The notes under the pieces were generated by a model, which saw nothing but the letters and a program-made list of their open reading frames with translations, was not told where the DNA came from and made no database searches. This document shows positions 7,666 to 14,603 of a stretch of 24,877 nt of DNA, one piece after another. Source of the stretch: a virus; IMG/VR virus record IMGVR_UViG_3300022538_000128, positions 1 to 24,877 of that record; one strand, 5' to 3'. Each line of letters starts with the position of its first letter. The first letter of the stretch is position 1. The position numbers and the translations under genes were made by a program.

Positions 7666-7857
7666 CTACCCCTTATTGAATCCTCTTGACCTGTCAATCA
7701 TTGTGCATCTAATCTCAATCTCGTTTTTCATGTTCTGTATTGGTTCGACAACAAAGTAACCCAGCAAATCACCATCGGATAATACCTTCAGACACTCACC
7801 TGCTTTAATGTCGCCTGCCTTTAATCTGCGGAACGCGCTCCAAGAAATCTCTTTCAT
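7666..7857 (-). CDS. Small hypothetical protein, 63 aa
   Basis: The longest frame begins at 7962, but GGGAGGTG lies directly before the ATG at 7857, which also overlaps the TGA of the YkgJ-like gene as ATGA, so 7857 is the likely start. The sequence EISWSAFRRLKAGDIKAGECLKV followed by DGDLLGYFVVEP resembles the helix-then-strand layout of Phd-type antitoxins and small phage regulators, but no toxin partner is beside it. It may simply be a small structural-region protein. Confidence 0.55.
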   Translation of the reverse strand: MKEISWSAFRRLKAGDIKAGECLKVLSDGDLLGYFVVEPIQNMKNEIEIRCTMIDRSRGFNKG

Positions 7858-8420
7858 TTCACCTCCCTTGGTACTATATTTAGGTTTGGTAATAGTAACG
7901 CATTGGTCTTCTTTACCAAGTCGGTTACAAGTTTGCGTATAACCTTGTTTGCCGACTCGCAAAGGGGTCTAATCATCATCTGCCCTGTGGATGTTGTTGG
8001 CTGAATGGGGAATAGCCAGCAAATGTCAGGCCGGTGATCATAGATTTTGCAAGCCTTGTCTTCCAAGAACATACAGCCACTCTGACAGCGAAGGAATCTA
8101 CCCTTATCGTTGGCACCCAACTGGCCCTCAACATCATCTAGCGTGTAGTCGGTATTGTCTACAATCCTCTGAATCTCACGCTCTGTTATTGGCACCTGAG
8201 CGTAATGACAGCAGTCGGCACAAGTTCCGCTAGGGCAATCGAGCAATTCTCTAGCGTACCTGATGTCAAAGGCGTTCAGCTGAAGAGGAACTGGCAGATT
8301 CATCTTTGCCCCACGGTAGGCTTCAAAAACCTCACTCCAGAAGGTTTCAACGTCCTCCAAGTGCGGTTCGCCCCAGTATTTAGAGAAAAGCTTTGTTTCG
8401 AAATCTAGTAAGATGGTCAT
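7854..8420 (-). CDS. YkgJ-type cysteine-rich metal-binding protein, 188 aa
   Basis: Cysteines occur as CPSGTCADCC near 62-71, then CQSGC near 111-115, CKIYDHRPDICWLFP near 123-137 and a later Cys. This CxnCC plus C-x-I-Y-x-x-R-P-x-x-C-x-x-F/P pattern defines the YkgJ/FliB-like family of proteins predicted to bind zinc or iron-sulfur, some linked to methylation of Lys in flagellin. The length is typical. The gene overlaps the LicD-like gene by ATGA, so the two are co-translated. In a phage structural operon it may modify a virion protein, but no substrate can be seen. Confidence 0.75.
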   Translation of the reverse strand: MTILLDFETKLFSKYWGEPHLEDVETFWSEVFEAYRGAKMNLPVPLQLNAFDIRYARELLDCPSGTCADCCHYAQVPITEREIQRIVDNTDYTLDDVEGQLGANDKGRFLRCQSGCMFLEDKACKIYDHRPDICWLFPIQPTTSTGQMMIRPLCESANKVIRKLVTDLVKKTNALLLPNLNIVPREVK

Positions 8421-9049
8421 TCGTCTAGCACCGCCTCCTGTAGTTCGTTATTACCAAGCATCCTATCCAACTGCCCCTGCGTCATGCAGGCGGGCGAGTC
8501 GTGCATATAGTCCCAGCTCAGGTCTGTTACATTCGCTTCACTAGCCCTTACTTTGAACTTCCGCCAGTCGGGTCCGTAATGCCGTATAATGTATTCCTCT
8601 ATTGGCTGAGGACACGGGTATTCACGGCCCAGCAGTTCAATCTTCCCGAGCTTCTCGAAAAACCTCGTGGGGAAGACATGAAACAGCGGTTGAGGATAAG
8701 GATCAGCCCAACAGTAGTACCAGAGCAGGTTATCTTTGATGTGGCAGAACTTGAAGTCGAGGAGAATCCGTTGCTGGTGGAGGGCCAAAATCTGTGCCTT
8801 GATAGGCTTGTTGGCTTCTATGTGATGAAAGCCTGCCAGCCATAAGCCCTTGACCAGTTCAGCAGTCTTAGCCTCGTCAACCTTGTCACTAAAGCAGCGA
8901 AGGTCTATGTCGTGGTCAAGATGGTTGATGTTCTGGTCACGGTAGGCCGATAGTAGAGTCCCAGAGTCAATCCAATATGGGATGTGCAAGCTTTCAAGCA
9001 CATCGGCGGTCTGTTGCAGGACTTCATTCGCTACTCTTGGAATCTGCAT
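8417..9049 (-). CDS. LicD-like nucleotidyl/phosphosugar transferase, 210 aa
   Basis: Residues 24-36 (IPYWIDSGTLLSA) and 45-50 (DHDIDL) are the two hallmarks of the LicD/nucleotidyltransferase-fold family, where the Asp pair of the second motif binds metal and the first motif lines the nucleotide pocket. LicD proteins attach phosphocholine or similar groups to cell-surface glycans. The rest (FHVFPTRFFEKL, then a PIEEYIIRHYGPDW helix near 150-161) is typical of shorter members. It overlaps the upstream glycosyltransferase gene by 26 bases and is followed by the YkgJ gene with an ATGA overlap. The likely substrate is a glycan on the virion or host surface, which is inference. Confidence 0.75.
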   Translation of the reverse strand: MQIPRVANEVLQQTADVLESLHIPYWIDSGTLLSAYRDQNINHLDHDIDLRCFSDKVDEAKTAELVKGLWLAGFHHIEANKPIKAQILALHQQRILLDFKFCHIKDNLLWYYCWADPYPQPLFHVFPTRFFEKLGKIELLGREYPCPQPIEEYIIRHYGPDWRKFKVRASEANVTDLSWDYMHDSPACMTQGQLDRMLGNNELQEAVLDE

Positions 9050-9749
9050 CTTTCTGCGCCCTCTCCTTATCTGCTATCTGCTTGAGCTGGCTATTTATTA
9101 CCATCTCAAGCGTGTAGGTTTGTGGGCCTCTGTGTCCAACCCATACCGCTGTGTCCAGATAGCACTTAAAGCCCGCTTTCCGTGCCTTCAAGCAGAAATC
9201 CCAATCCTCGGAGATGTAGATGGCTGGCATCCCACCTTCCCTCTCCTCATAATACCCGCCACTCTCGAAGAACGGATAGCACCTGATAGGGTCTGTGGGA
9301 TTAACTATCTTCATGTCGAGTTTCTTTCGTATCGTGTCTAAACAATTCCACGATATTCCCAAGAATCCCGTAGCCAGATATTCCATGTCCTGAATCTTGC
9401 CATTGAAATCTACCGCACCCTTCCAGCCATAAGATGCGAGCTGGCTGCCGTCTTTAACGGCGTAGCAACCTGCGATGAGGTCGTACCCCTGAACCATATC
9501 AAGATACAACCGCTGAATATGCTCTGCCTCGAAGACCATATCATCGTCTATAAAGAGCATATAGGGCGCTGTGTGTGCATCCAAGTATTGAGTACATGAC
9601 CGACTTCTTGAGCGGCCAATGAGGGCATCGCCGGTGAACACAGCTATGTTGTAGAGAAGTTGGGTGTGTAATCTGAACTTCTCCAGCGATTTAACCGTGT
9701 CACAGTCAATGTTCCGATGCCCGCAAAGGATGATTTGCAGATTTACCAT
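9024..9749 (-). CDS. GT-A-fold glycosyltransferase, family 2-like, 241 aa
   Basis: The DxD-type motif FIDDDMVF (Asp68-70) binds the metal and sugar nucleotide. A later ISEDWDFCLKARKAG segment (Glu181, Asp182) and VGH (His206) supply the catalytic base and the final metal ligand of GT-A enzymes. The N-terminus (LQIILCGHRN) is the expected first strand. The C-terminal 25 residues are Lys/Asp-rich and not conserved. AGGAG three bases from the ATG gives a clear start. It opens the three-gene enzyme block after the decoration proteins, and a strong hairpin (9764-9795) lies just upstream. The donor and acceptor sugars are unknown. Confidence 0.8.
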   Translation of the reverse strand: MVNLQIILCGHRNIDCDTVKSLEKFRLHTQLLYNIAVFTGDALIGRSRSRSCTQYLDAHTAPYMLFIDDDMVFEAEHIQRLYLDMVQGYDLIAGCYAVKDGSQLASYGWKGAVDFNGKIQDMEYLATGFLGISWNCLDTIRKKLDMKIVNPTDPIRCYPFFESGGYYEEREGGMPAIYISEDWDFCLKARKAGFKCYLDTAVWVGHRGPQTYTLEMVINSQLKQIADKERAQKDADSKSSE

Positions 9750-9763
9750 AAACTCCTTTCTGT

Positions 9764-9795
9764 GTGGGAAGGTGGGTTTAATCCCACCCTCCCAC
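9764..9795 (-). other. 13-bp stem-loop between decoration and glycosyltransferase genes
   Basis: In the minus-strand RNA, the 13 bases at 9795-9783 pair with those at 9776-9764 with one G-U pair and a six-base AUUAAA loop. No T-run follows on the minus strand, so it is not a standard terminator. On the plus strand the match has one A-C mismatch. A hairpin between abundant virion genes and weakly needed enzyme genes may act as an RNA processing site, a 3' stabiliser or a partial terminator. Confidence 0.55.
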
Positions 9796-9809
9796 TAAAA
9801 TCTATTTGG

Positions 9810-10871
9810 TTATGCGCCAGTCCAACTAGTGCCACTAGCATAAGTCACTACCCAATGTACACCATCTATAGCTAGTACCGTGGCGGCGTTATCTACGCCT
9901 TTGTCATCGTAGATATAGTTGCTATGCCCGCCATCCGTGGGGTCAATAATCTCATCGCTTGTGTTTGCGTTGATATTAAGCCTGTTGGCCCCAAAGTAGT
10001 GGGTGATGTGATACCAGAGTCCTGCGGCAGCCGTTGGCAACGTTACAATACGGTCACCACCAGTCGTATCACAGTTGATGTAGTGCTGCTGGGCTGTGGT
10101 AAGGGTTGATGTTGTAGACACGTCGGTAATTCTGACGTGCGAGACATGGCCATCCGTCAGCGTAATGTTGCCCTTTGTAAGAGTCACATCGCCCAGCTTA
10201 CAGTTCAAGTTACCCGCAGTCAGGGTGACATCACCCAGCGTACTCAGGATGTCCTTCTCAGTGATGGTGAGGTCGCCCTTTGTAAGAGCCATATCACCTT
10301 CGGTCAGTGTGACATTGCCTTTTGTCAGGGTAATGTCTGTGCCAGTTGGACAACTCCAGGAAGCCATTGTTGACACTCCCGTAACAGTCAACTCATAACC
10401 AGCACCCTCGGCAGGTGTTATGTGCACCGCTGTTGCGGTTAGATATCCCTTAGGCGTTACGACAACCCTATTAGCCGCCGTAATGTGTCCGACAATCTGC
10501 TTCGCCGTACTCTCTGAACCCGTGAGCTTGCCGCCAGTTGCAGTGTACAAAGGATCAGCCCGAAGGCCATTTGACGTGGCAGTGTCGGTATCCCAGTAAT
10601 AAGGGGTAACAGCACCACCAGCAGTGGCAATTACGTCAGGTGCCATCAGTTCAGCACCAAAGGCACACCAAACGTCTTCGTCTTCCCGCCTAGCTTCTAC
10701 AGCTACAGCAGAGGCGAAACCATCACCGTTGCAAATCTCAACACCCTCATCACCACCATCTGTACGCCATTTCACAAGGTCACCACAGTCAACACCGGAA
10801 CCACGCATCTTGGTCTTGAAGCGACCCCAGCTATGCAGGACTATTAAACCTTCTCTTGCAGTAAAAGCCAT
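9810..10871 (-). CDS. Decoration/head-fibre-like protein, copy B, 353 aa
   Basis: This is a clear paralogue of the adjacent 346-aa protein: both begin AFTxREGxIVLHSWGRF, both have AGGAVT near 95-105 and both end with WTGA. Residues 1-100 look like a small capsid-cement domain. Residues about 180-250 consist of tandem seven-residue units of the type DVTLTKG, predicted to form a thin beta-solenoid or trimeric beta spike. The last 80 residues (VTLPTAAAGLWYHITHYF then DGGHSNYIYDDKGVDNAAT) form a terminal domain. AGGAGG precedes the ATG. Position right after the major capsid gene suggests a capsid decoration protein with a projecting fibre. A tail spike is the alternative. Confidence 0.6.
   Translation of the reverse strand: MAFTAREGLIVLHSWGRFKTKMRGSGVDCGDLVKWRTDGGDEGVEICNGDGFASAVAVEARREDEDVWCAFGAELMAPDVIATAGGAVTPYYWDTDTATSNGLRADPLYTATGGKLTGSESTAKQIVGHITAANRVVVTPKGYLTATAVHITPAEGAGYELTVTGVSTMASWSCPTGTDITLTKGNVTLTEGDMALTKGDLTITEKDILSTLGDVTLTAGNLNCKLGDVTLTKGNITLTDGHVSHVRITDVSTTSTLTTAQQHYINCDTTGGDRIVTLPTAAAGLWYHITHYFGANRLNINANTSDEIIDPTDGGHSNYIYDDKGVDNAATVLAIDGVHWVVTYASGTSWTGA
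10150..10340 (-). repeat. Tandem seven-codon repeats in decoration protein B
   Basis: About nine degenerate 21-base units encode seven-residue repeats such as DITLTKG, NVTLTEG, DMALTKG, DVTLTAG and NITLTDG. The pattern is D/N at 1, aliphatic at 2, Leu or Ile at 4, Thr at 5 and Gly at 7, as expected for a beta-solenoid with one short turn per unit. Bases vary between units while the residue pattern is kept, suggesting old repeats held by structure. Confidence 0.7.
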
Positions 10872-10899
10872 TTTCTTTATTCCTCCTTCTTATCCTGCA

Positions 10900-11940
10900 T
10901 TATGCACCAGTCCACGTGCCAATCTTGTTGATAGCAATCCAGTTGGCATTGTTTATGGCGTGTAAGGTGACAAGGTTTTCAAGTCCCTTATCATCGTAGA
11001 GGTAATCACTGACGCCACCATCAGCAGGGTCGGTAATCTTGTCACCAGAACCACATAGGACGTTTATATTCTGGGCCGTCTTGAAGTGGAAGATGGTGAA
11101 CTCCTTGCCTGCAGCAGCAGTCGGAAGCGTCAGTATCGTAGCCGCAGCTGGCGATACGTTGATGAAGCCCTGTTCGGCATCAGTCAATGTAGCAGTAGCC
11201 GTCTTGTTTGTTACTCGGACATTCTTAACGTAGCCAGCAGTCATGGTGATGTTACCTGCAACCATGTCTAGGTCGCCTGCCGTCAGGATGACGTTACCCG
11301 CTGTCAAGTTGCAGTTGCCCAAGGTCACGGTAATGTCCCCTGCGGTCATATTGACGTTACCCTTCGTTAGAACAGCGTCATATTCTGTTATAGTGACGTT
11401 ACCCTTGACCAGAGTGATGTCGCCACCTGAAGCCAAGGTGATGTCACCCGTAAAGGAGCTGGTACCCGTAACCGTCAGCGTGCCCGAAAGATTCAGGTCA
11501 GTACTAGTCAGGTAAGCACCTGGACACAGCATAATGCGGTCCTGGTCAATGACATGACCGACTATCTGCGTGGTTGTGCTTGAACTACCAGTGCACTTCC
11601 CAGCAGCCGTAGTGTACAGAGGGTCGCTCCGTATTAAAAGTGCAGCGGCAGCCGTAGTATCGAAGTAACCCTGTGTAACTGCTCCACCTGCTGAAGCGAC
11701 AGAAGGCGGTGCCTGCAACTCAGCAGCTAAAGCCCACCAGCCCATCTCGGTATCCGTAATGTTTTCGCAGGCGATAGCCACCGCTTCAACGGTGTCTGTA
11801 GCTACTTTCAACCCCTCATCCGCACTTCCAGTATCCCAAGCCCCCAAATCCCCTACATCAATGTCGGAACCAGATGCCCTCATGCGGAATCTGCCCCAAC
11901 TATGTAGGACTATTTTCCCTTCTCTATCTGTGAAAGCCAT
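10900..11940 (-). CDS. Decoration/head-fibre-like protein, copy A, 346 aa
   Basis: This is the first of two tandem paralogues after the capsid gene, with AGGAGG before the ATG. The N-terminal 100 residues (HSWGRFRMRASGSDIDVGDLGAW onward) align well with copy B and resemble small cement domains that sit on capsids. A Gly/Thr-rich link (LSGTLTVTGTSSFTGD) leads to about ten seven-residue repeats, then a C-terminal domain with LTLPTAAAGKEFTIFHF and DGGVSDYLYDDKG. Divergence between the copies is high in the repeats and low in the flanks, so they are an old duplication. The 92 bases before it hold only a 15-codon frame with a weak start. Confidence 0.6.
   Translation of the reverse strand: MAFTDREGKIVLHSWGRFRMRASGSDIDVGDLGAWDTGSADEGLKVATDTVEAVAIACENITDTEMGWWALAAELQAPPSVASAGGAVTQGYFDTTAAAALLIRSDPLYTTAAGKCTGSSSTTTQIVGHVIDQDRIMLCPGAYLTSTDLNLSGTLTVTGTSSFTGDITLASGGDITLVKGNVTITEYDAVLTKGNVNMTAGDITVTLGNCNLTAGNVILTAGDLDMVAGNITMTAGYVKNVRVTNKTATATLTDAEQGFINVSPAAATILTLPTAAAGKEFTIFHFKTAQNINVLCGSGDKITDPADGGVSDYLYDDKGLENLVTLHAINNANWIAINKIGTWTGA
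11235..11455 (-). repeat. Tandem seven-codon repeats in decoration protein A
   Basis: About ten 21-base units encode repeats such as DITLVKG, NVTITEY, DAVLTKG, NVNMTAG, DITVTLG, NVILTAG and NITMTAG. The register matches that in copy B, with Gly at position 7 in most units. The repeat block is about one unit longer than in copy B. Confidence 0.7.
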
Positions 11941-12032
11941 ATTCTTTTTACCCTCCTATTATGATTTTGTCGGTTTATAGGTAAACCTCCACTCGTTGAT
12001 TTTCATCGGCCAACAAGCAAAACCTCTAAACC

Positions 12033-12992
12033 TTAGATTACTACCGTGCCATCGGGGTCGATTCCCGTAACTTTGGCACAGGTTAGAATGTTCTGGCACA
12101 TAATGCTCACATACCACTTTATGCGATAGCGACTTGCATCTTTTGTTTCCAGTTTGTCAAACGACTCTATGGTGAGAGGTCCCTTCTGAAGGCCACAACA
12201 AGCCTGTGGCGCAAAACTCAAAACAAAGATGGACGTACCATCATCAGCGGTAGTGACATCGTTATCGTAGCCATATTTGGCAGCTGTGGTATAAGAGTTC
12301 AGAATATTCTCGGTATCCCTTACGAAGTCACACGCATACACAGGAAGTCCGAAAAGCTCCTCAACACGCCTATTCCCAAGGTCGGTATAAGTAATACCGC
12401 CAGCAGCTTGCCTGTAGGTATTGATACTTCGCCTCATTAGCTTGCTCATAACAAGCATCTGAGGTTCTATACCTTTAACCATGTCTATGGCTTCCTCCAA
12501 CTTTGTCATGCTTAAAACAGCCGGATTGCCAGAAGTGCCTCCTACGGGGACAGTATTGTAAGTCTCGCTCTCAATGAGCTTGTGCATCCCCATAAAGCCT
12601 TTCGCGTCCAACGTGGTATGGCCGTAGAAGAACTCGTCCATAAACTCTTTCTTCACAGCCTTTATTTTGGCTTCCAAAGCCTCTTGCTTTAGGTCGTTTA
12701 TGTTAGAACGCGTTTCCTTTAGGAAGTTGTCCACATCAGAGTCACCGCCCAAAATCTTCAGCGTAGCGGTTGTCGGCGTGGTCGTCCCGGTAGTCTCTAC
12801 CCAAGTGTCCCCTACACTATAGAACTGGGCGGTTGCCTCAGTGGTTTCCACATTGTACGTCAGCCCATTGCCTGTAATGTCCTTAAAGGGGATCTTCGCA
12901 AAGATAGGGTCATCCTTGACGATTAACTCTATAACGCCTGCCTGCAAAACATCATTACTGAGTTTTGCGGCATCTACTAATGTCATTGCCAT
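12033..12992 (-). CDS. Major capsid protein, 319 aa
   Basis: The protein shows the build of HK97-fold capsid proteins: an N-terminal helix region (VDAAKLSNDVLQAGVIELIVKDDPIFAKIPF), a strand pair with NGLTYNVE, the spine-helix-like segment DLKQEALEAKIKAVKKEFMDEFFYG near 100-124, and a P/A-domain region with SMTKLEEAIDMV and MLVMSKLMRRSINTYR. The length is normal. GAGGTG sits six to seven bases before the ATG. It follows the scaffold gene, the classic scaffold-capsid order, and precedes the decoration pair. It would form the head shell. Subfamily is not assigned. Confidence 0.85.
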   Translation of the reverse strand: MAMTLVDAAKLSNDVLQAGVIELIVKDDPIFAKIPFKDITGNGLTYNVETTEATAQFYSVGDTWVETTGTTTPTTATLKILGGDSDVDNFLKETRSNINDLKQEALEAKIKAVKKEFMDEFFYGHTTLDAKGFMGMHKLIESETYNTVPVGGTSGNPAVLSMTKLEEAIDMVKGIEPQMLVMSKLMRRSINTYRQAAGGITYTDLGNRRVEELFGLPVYACDFVRDTENILNSYTTAAKYGYDNDVTTADDGTSIFVLSFAPQACCGLQKGPLTIESFDKLETKDASRYRIKWYVSIMCQNILTCAKVTGIDPDGTVVI

Positions 12993-13005
12993 TTACTTCA
13001 CCTCG

Positions 13006-13683
13006 CTATTTTTTTTGCTCTATGCCTCTCCTTAGTTTTTCCGAAGGAGATAAATCTCTCCACGATGTATCCGCAGGGATATTGGTCGCAGAGGGAACTG
13101 GAGGCTTATCTAGCTTTTCCCCTTCCTCAACTTCAGGTGCCTCGGGCATCTTGATTTTGGTCGAATCAAAGTTGTCTGCCGCATAAGCCTTCATTTTTTC
13201 GGGTGTCGGTTCTCCTAGAAGCACGTCAACATCTACACCAAATTTCGTAGACAGCGTTTGAGCGAGTTCTTCCCGGTCACTCTTATCTACCTCGGCAAGC
13301 CTGGTCTCCCACTTAGAGACTTCGCTCTTGTGTTCAGCTTGTTTCACTGCAAGGTCATTCATGTTTTTTAGATACTGCTTTACAACATCTTCGGCATCTT
13401 CTGGAATACCATCGTCAATTTCCTTTTTCAGTTCGACGAGGGTGGATTTTAAGGCTTCGCTTTCAGCCTCCAGAGTGTCGCCCCGGGCTGAGAGTGTGTT
13501 TCTATCAGACTCCAGCTCGTTGATGCGTAATTGCATAGTCTTTCGCATCTTTGACCATTGTGCCTCGGTGTATTTCGGTGCGTCTTTGTCACCTATCGGA
13601 GCTTCGGTTGCCTTGGGCGGAGCAGGATTGGGAGTTTCCTGCTTCTCTTGCTGCGCCGGTTGGTTTTCTAACTGCGATTCCAT
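13006..13683 (-). CDS. Capsid scaffold protein, 225 aa
   Basis: The N-terminus is rich in Gln, Pro, Glu and Ala, residues 45-135 are a long Glu/Lys/Leu coiled coil (MRKTMQLRINELESDRNTL onward), and the C-terminus is basic with SPSEKLRRGIEQKK, the kind of helix-and-basic tail with which scaffolds hold capsid subunits. Size, composition and position directly before the major capsid gene all fit a head-assembly scaffold that leaves or is cleaved before packaging. AAAGGAGG precedes the ATG. No protease domain is fused, and no separate head protease is visible in the window. Confidence 0.8.
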   Translation of the reverse strand: MESQLENQPAQQEKQETPNPAPPKATEAPIGDKDAPKYTEAQWSKMRKTMQLRINELESDRNTLSARGDTLEAESEALKSTLVELKKEIDDGIPEDAEDVVKQYLKNMNDLAVKQAEHKSEVSKWETRLAEVDKSDREELAQTLSTKFGVDVDVLLGEPTPEKMKAYAADNFDSTKIKMPEAPEVEEGEKLDKPPVPSATNIPADTSWRDLSPSEKLRRGIEQKK

Positions 13684-13701
13684 TGTTACCTCCTTTGTAA
13701 C

Positions 13702-13716
13702 TTGTATTCAATACAA
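13702..13716. promoter_or_regulatory. 15-bp palindrome before the scaffold gene
   Basis: TTGTATTCAATACAA is a perfect odd palindrome about 20 bases upstream of the scaffold ATG. It overlaps the tail of the terminator at 13715-13738. It could be an operator on a capsid-gene promoter or an RNA hairpin interacting with the terminator. No strong -10/-35 pair is visible with it. Confidence 0.35.
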
Positions 13717-13738
13717 AAAGCCCAACAAAAGTCGGGCT
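13715..13738 (-). terminator. Rho-independent terminator upstream of the scaffold gene
   Basis: Minus-strand RNA pairs AGCCCGAC (13738-13731) with GUUGGGCU (13726-13719), eight pairs with one G-U and a UUUU loop, followed by four more U. It would end the transcript of the 87-aa gene and insulate the scaffold-capsid operon, or act as an attenuator of readthrough into it. Confidence 0.75.
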
Positions 13739-13817
13739 CATGTACTTTCTGAGTGTTATGGATTTAGTCTTGTTGAGGTTAAGTATTATTGATGTCGGAT
13801 ATTTTAACTTTCATTCC

Positions 13818-14081
13818 TTACAAGCAAGCTTCCTTCAAGCCTGTCAAATATCCCTCGTAGAATGGTCCAGCGTGAGCCTGCATATCGCCCATAGTCCAAA
13901 GCATTTCACTAGCACGAATTAGCTTGGCACAAGCTTCGATAGTGGCAGCCCTTGCCTTATGAGTAAGTTCATCTGTAGCTGGCCCGAACATATCATCCAG
14001 CATAGGCTCAAAAAGTGCCTGTGTCGCTGGATCATCGTTCTGCCATCTGAGTTGCTTTCGCTCTAATGTTGCTGTTACCAT
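13818..14081 (-). CDS. Hypothetical protein, 87 aa
   Basis: AAGGAGGG lies seven bases before the ATG, an excellent site. The protein is mostly helical: an N-terminal basic stretch (VTATLERKQLRW), then Ala-rich helices from 40 to 75 with an SEMLWTMGDMQAH segment. No recognised motif is present. It is alone between the divergent control region (about 14082-14201) and a terminator, so it forms a one-gene unit. That pattern suits a regulatory or head-maturation accessory protein, but nothing in the sequence decides. Confidence 0.55.
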   Translation of the reverse strand: MVTATLERKQLRWQNDDPATQALFEPMLDDMFGPATDELTHKARAATIEACAKLIRASEMLWTMGDMQAHAGPFYEGYLTGLKEACL

Positions 14082-14115
14082 TGCCTTCCCTCCTTATCGT
14101 AAATTGGCTTATCCT

Positions 14116-14174
14116 ATTATAAGTTAACACATCCTAACACCTTTGTCAAGCAATTTATGCCACTTCTTGACAAG
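14116..14174. promoter_or_regulatory. Divergent control region with palindromic TTGTCAAG / CTTGACAAG arms
   Basis: TTGTCAAG (14143-14150) and CTTGACAAG (14166-14174) are inverted copies with a 15-base gap. A TATAAT reads on the minus strand at 14121-14116, about 35 bases before the 87-aa gene, and a TATGAT reads on the plus strand at 14176-14181 before the HTH gene. The region therefore looks like two diverging promoters sharing operator-like sites. Each 9-mer is itself a palindrome (CTTG-A-CAAG). Confidence 0.5.
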
Positions 14175-14201
14175 TTATGATAAAAGGTGCGACAATAAGA
14201 T

Positions 14202-14375
14202 ATGCTAAACGATGAGTGGTTTACAGTTCGGGAGGCTGCCCAGTATTTGAAACTCAGTCCGAGTGCTATACGAAAATATATGCGTTTAGGTAAGTTACCT
14301 TGTTATCGTCAGGGGTATATTATTCGGTTCAAAAAGAGCGACCTCGACAATTTCCTCGAACCGGTTAATTCTTGA
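14202..14375 (+). CDS. Small MerR/excisionase-type helix-turn-helix protein, 57 aa
   Basis: The short frame reads WFTVREAAQYLKLSPSAIRKYMRLGKLPCYRQGYIIRFKKSDLDNFLE, the complete pattern of the HTH_17/excisionase family: helix-turn-helix through residues 7-25, then a wing ending in R-F-x-x-x-D-L-x-x-F. Such proteins bind DNA as excisionases or small transcription regulators. It is the first gene of a plus-strand cassette inside an otherwise minus-strand late region. AAAGGTG lies 12 bases before the ATG, a longer spacing than usual. The palindromes at 14143-14174, 14371 and 14575 are candidate binding sites. No integrase is in the window, so regulation is more likely than excision, but this is not settled. 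Confidence 0.85.
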   Translation: MLNDEWFTVREAAQYLKLSPSAIRKYMRLGKLPCYRQGYIIRFKKSDLDNFLEPVNS

Positions 14376-14391
14376 CAAGCTGTGTTATAAT
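14369..14391 (+). promoter_or_regulatory. Repeat TTCTTGACAAG plus extended -10 promoter
   Basis: CTTGACAAG (14371-14379) is followed by TGT-TATAAT (14383-14391), a perfect extended -10. The TTGACA inside the palindrome is only eight bases from TATAAT, too close to be its -35, so the palindrome is better seen as an operator. TATAAT ends eight bases before the ATG at 14400, so the transcript would be almost leaderless. Confidence 0.5.
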
Positions 14392-14399
14392 TAAGTGTA

Positions 14400-14558
14400 A
14401 TGATGAATCAAATATCTAGAAAGAGCCTATCTACGCTCAAGATTGTTGGTGCCACCTTCGGTGCCATCGTGAGCTTTGGCTTTCTCCTCTGGTGCCTTAC
14501 TGCGTGGGCTCGTATTGCGGCTGTCACGTATTTAGTGCCGTTCTATTTCCCAGAGTGA
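14400..14558 (+). CDS. Small membrane protein, 52 aa
   Basis: The frame runs from ATG at 14400 to TGA and encodes a basic N-terminus (NQISRKSLSTLK), a single membrane helix of about 22 apolar residues (IVGATFGAIVSFGFLLWCL) and a second shorter apolar end (IAAVTYLVPFYF). No Shine-Dalgarno is seen, but an extended -10 ends eight bases before the ATG, as in leaderless genes. It belongs to the plus-strand cassette with the HTH gene. Function is unknown. Phage micro-membrane proteins are often exclusion or antiholin factors. Confidence 0.5.
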   Translation: MMNQISRKSLSTLKIVGATFGAIVSFGFLLWCLTAWARIAAVTYLVPFYFPE

Positions 14559-14572
14559 ATCAAATGGGCTAA

Positions 14573-14594
14573 TTCTTGACAAGCGTGATATACT
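14573..14594 (+). promoter_or_regulatory. Third repeat TTCTTGACAAG plus extended -10 promoter
   Basis: CTTGACAAG (14575-14583) is followed by TGA-TATACT (14586-14594). Fifteen bases (TAATTCTTGACAAGC) are shared with the copy at 14366-14380. TATACT ends nine bases before the ATG at 14604. The three repeats lie 205 and 204 bases apart, each before one gene of the cassette. Confidence 0.45.
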
Positions 14595-14603
14595 TCTTAT
14601 GAG

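Noticed and set aside
8501-8845. 114-aa plus-strand frame opposite the LicD-like gene
   Set aside because: The minus-strand frame carries the LicD motifs, and the plus-strand product shows no recognisable pattern.
10096-10398. Plus-strand repetitive frames opposite the seven-codon repeats, and the idea of a CRISPR array there
   Set aside because: The 21-base periodicity comes from protein repeats on the minus strand. Units are contiguous with no spacers and vary in bases, so it is not CRISPR.
11959-12006. 15-codon minus-strand frame between capsid and decoration genes
   Set aside because: Too short and without a clear ribosome site. It could be leader sequence, but nothing supports translation.
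13328-13792. 154-aa plus-strand frame opposite the scaffold gene
   Set aside because: It is Ser/Phe/Cys-rich, has no ribosome site, and lies opposite a clear coiled-coil scaffold, so it is a shadow frame.
14372-14391. TTGACA in the cassette repeats as the -35 of the adjacent TATAAT
   Set aside because: The gap is only 3-8 bases in the three copies, far from 17, so the repeat is better taken as an operator-like site.
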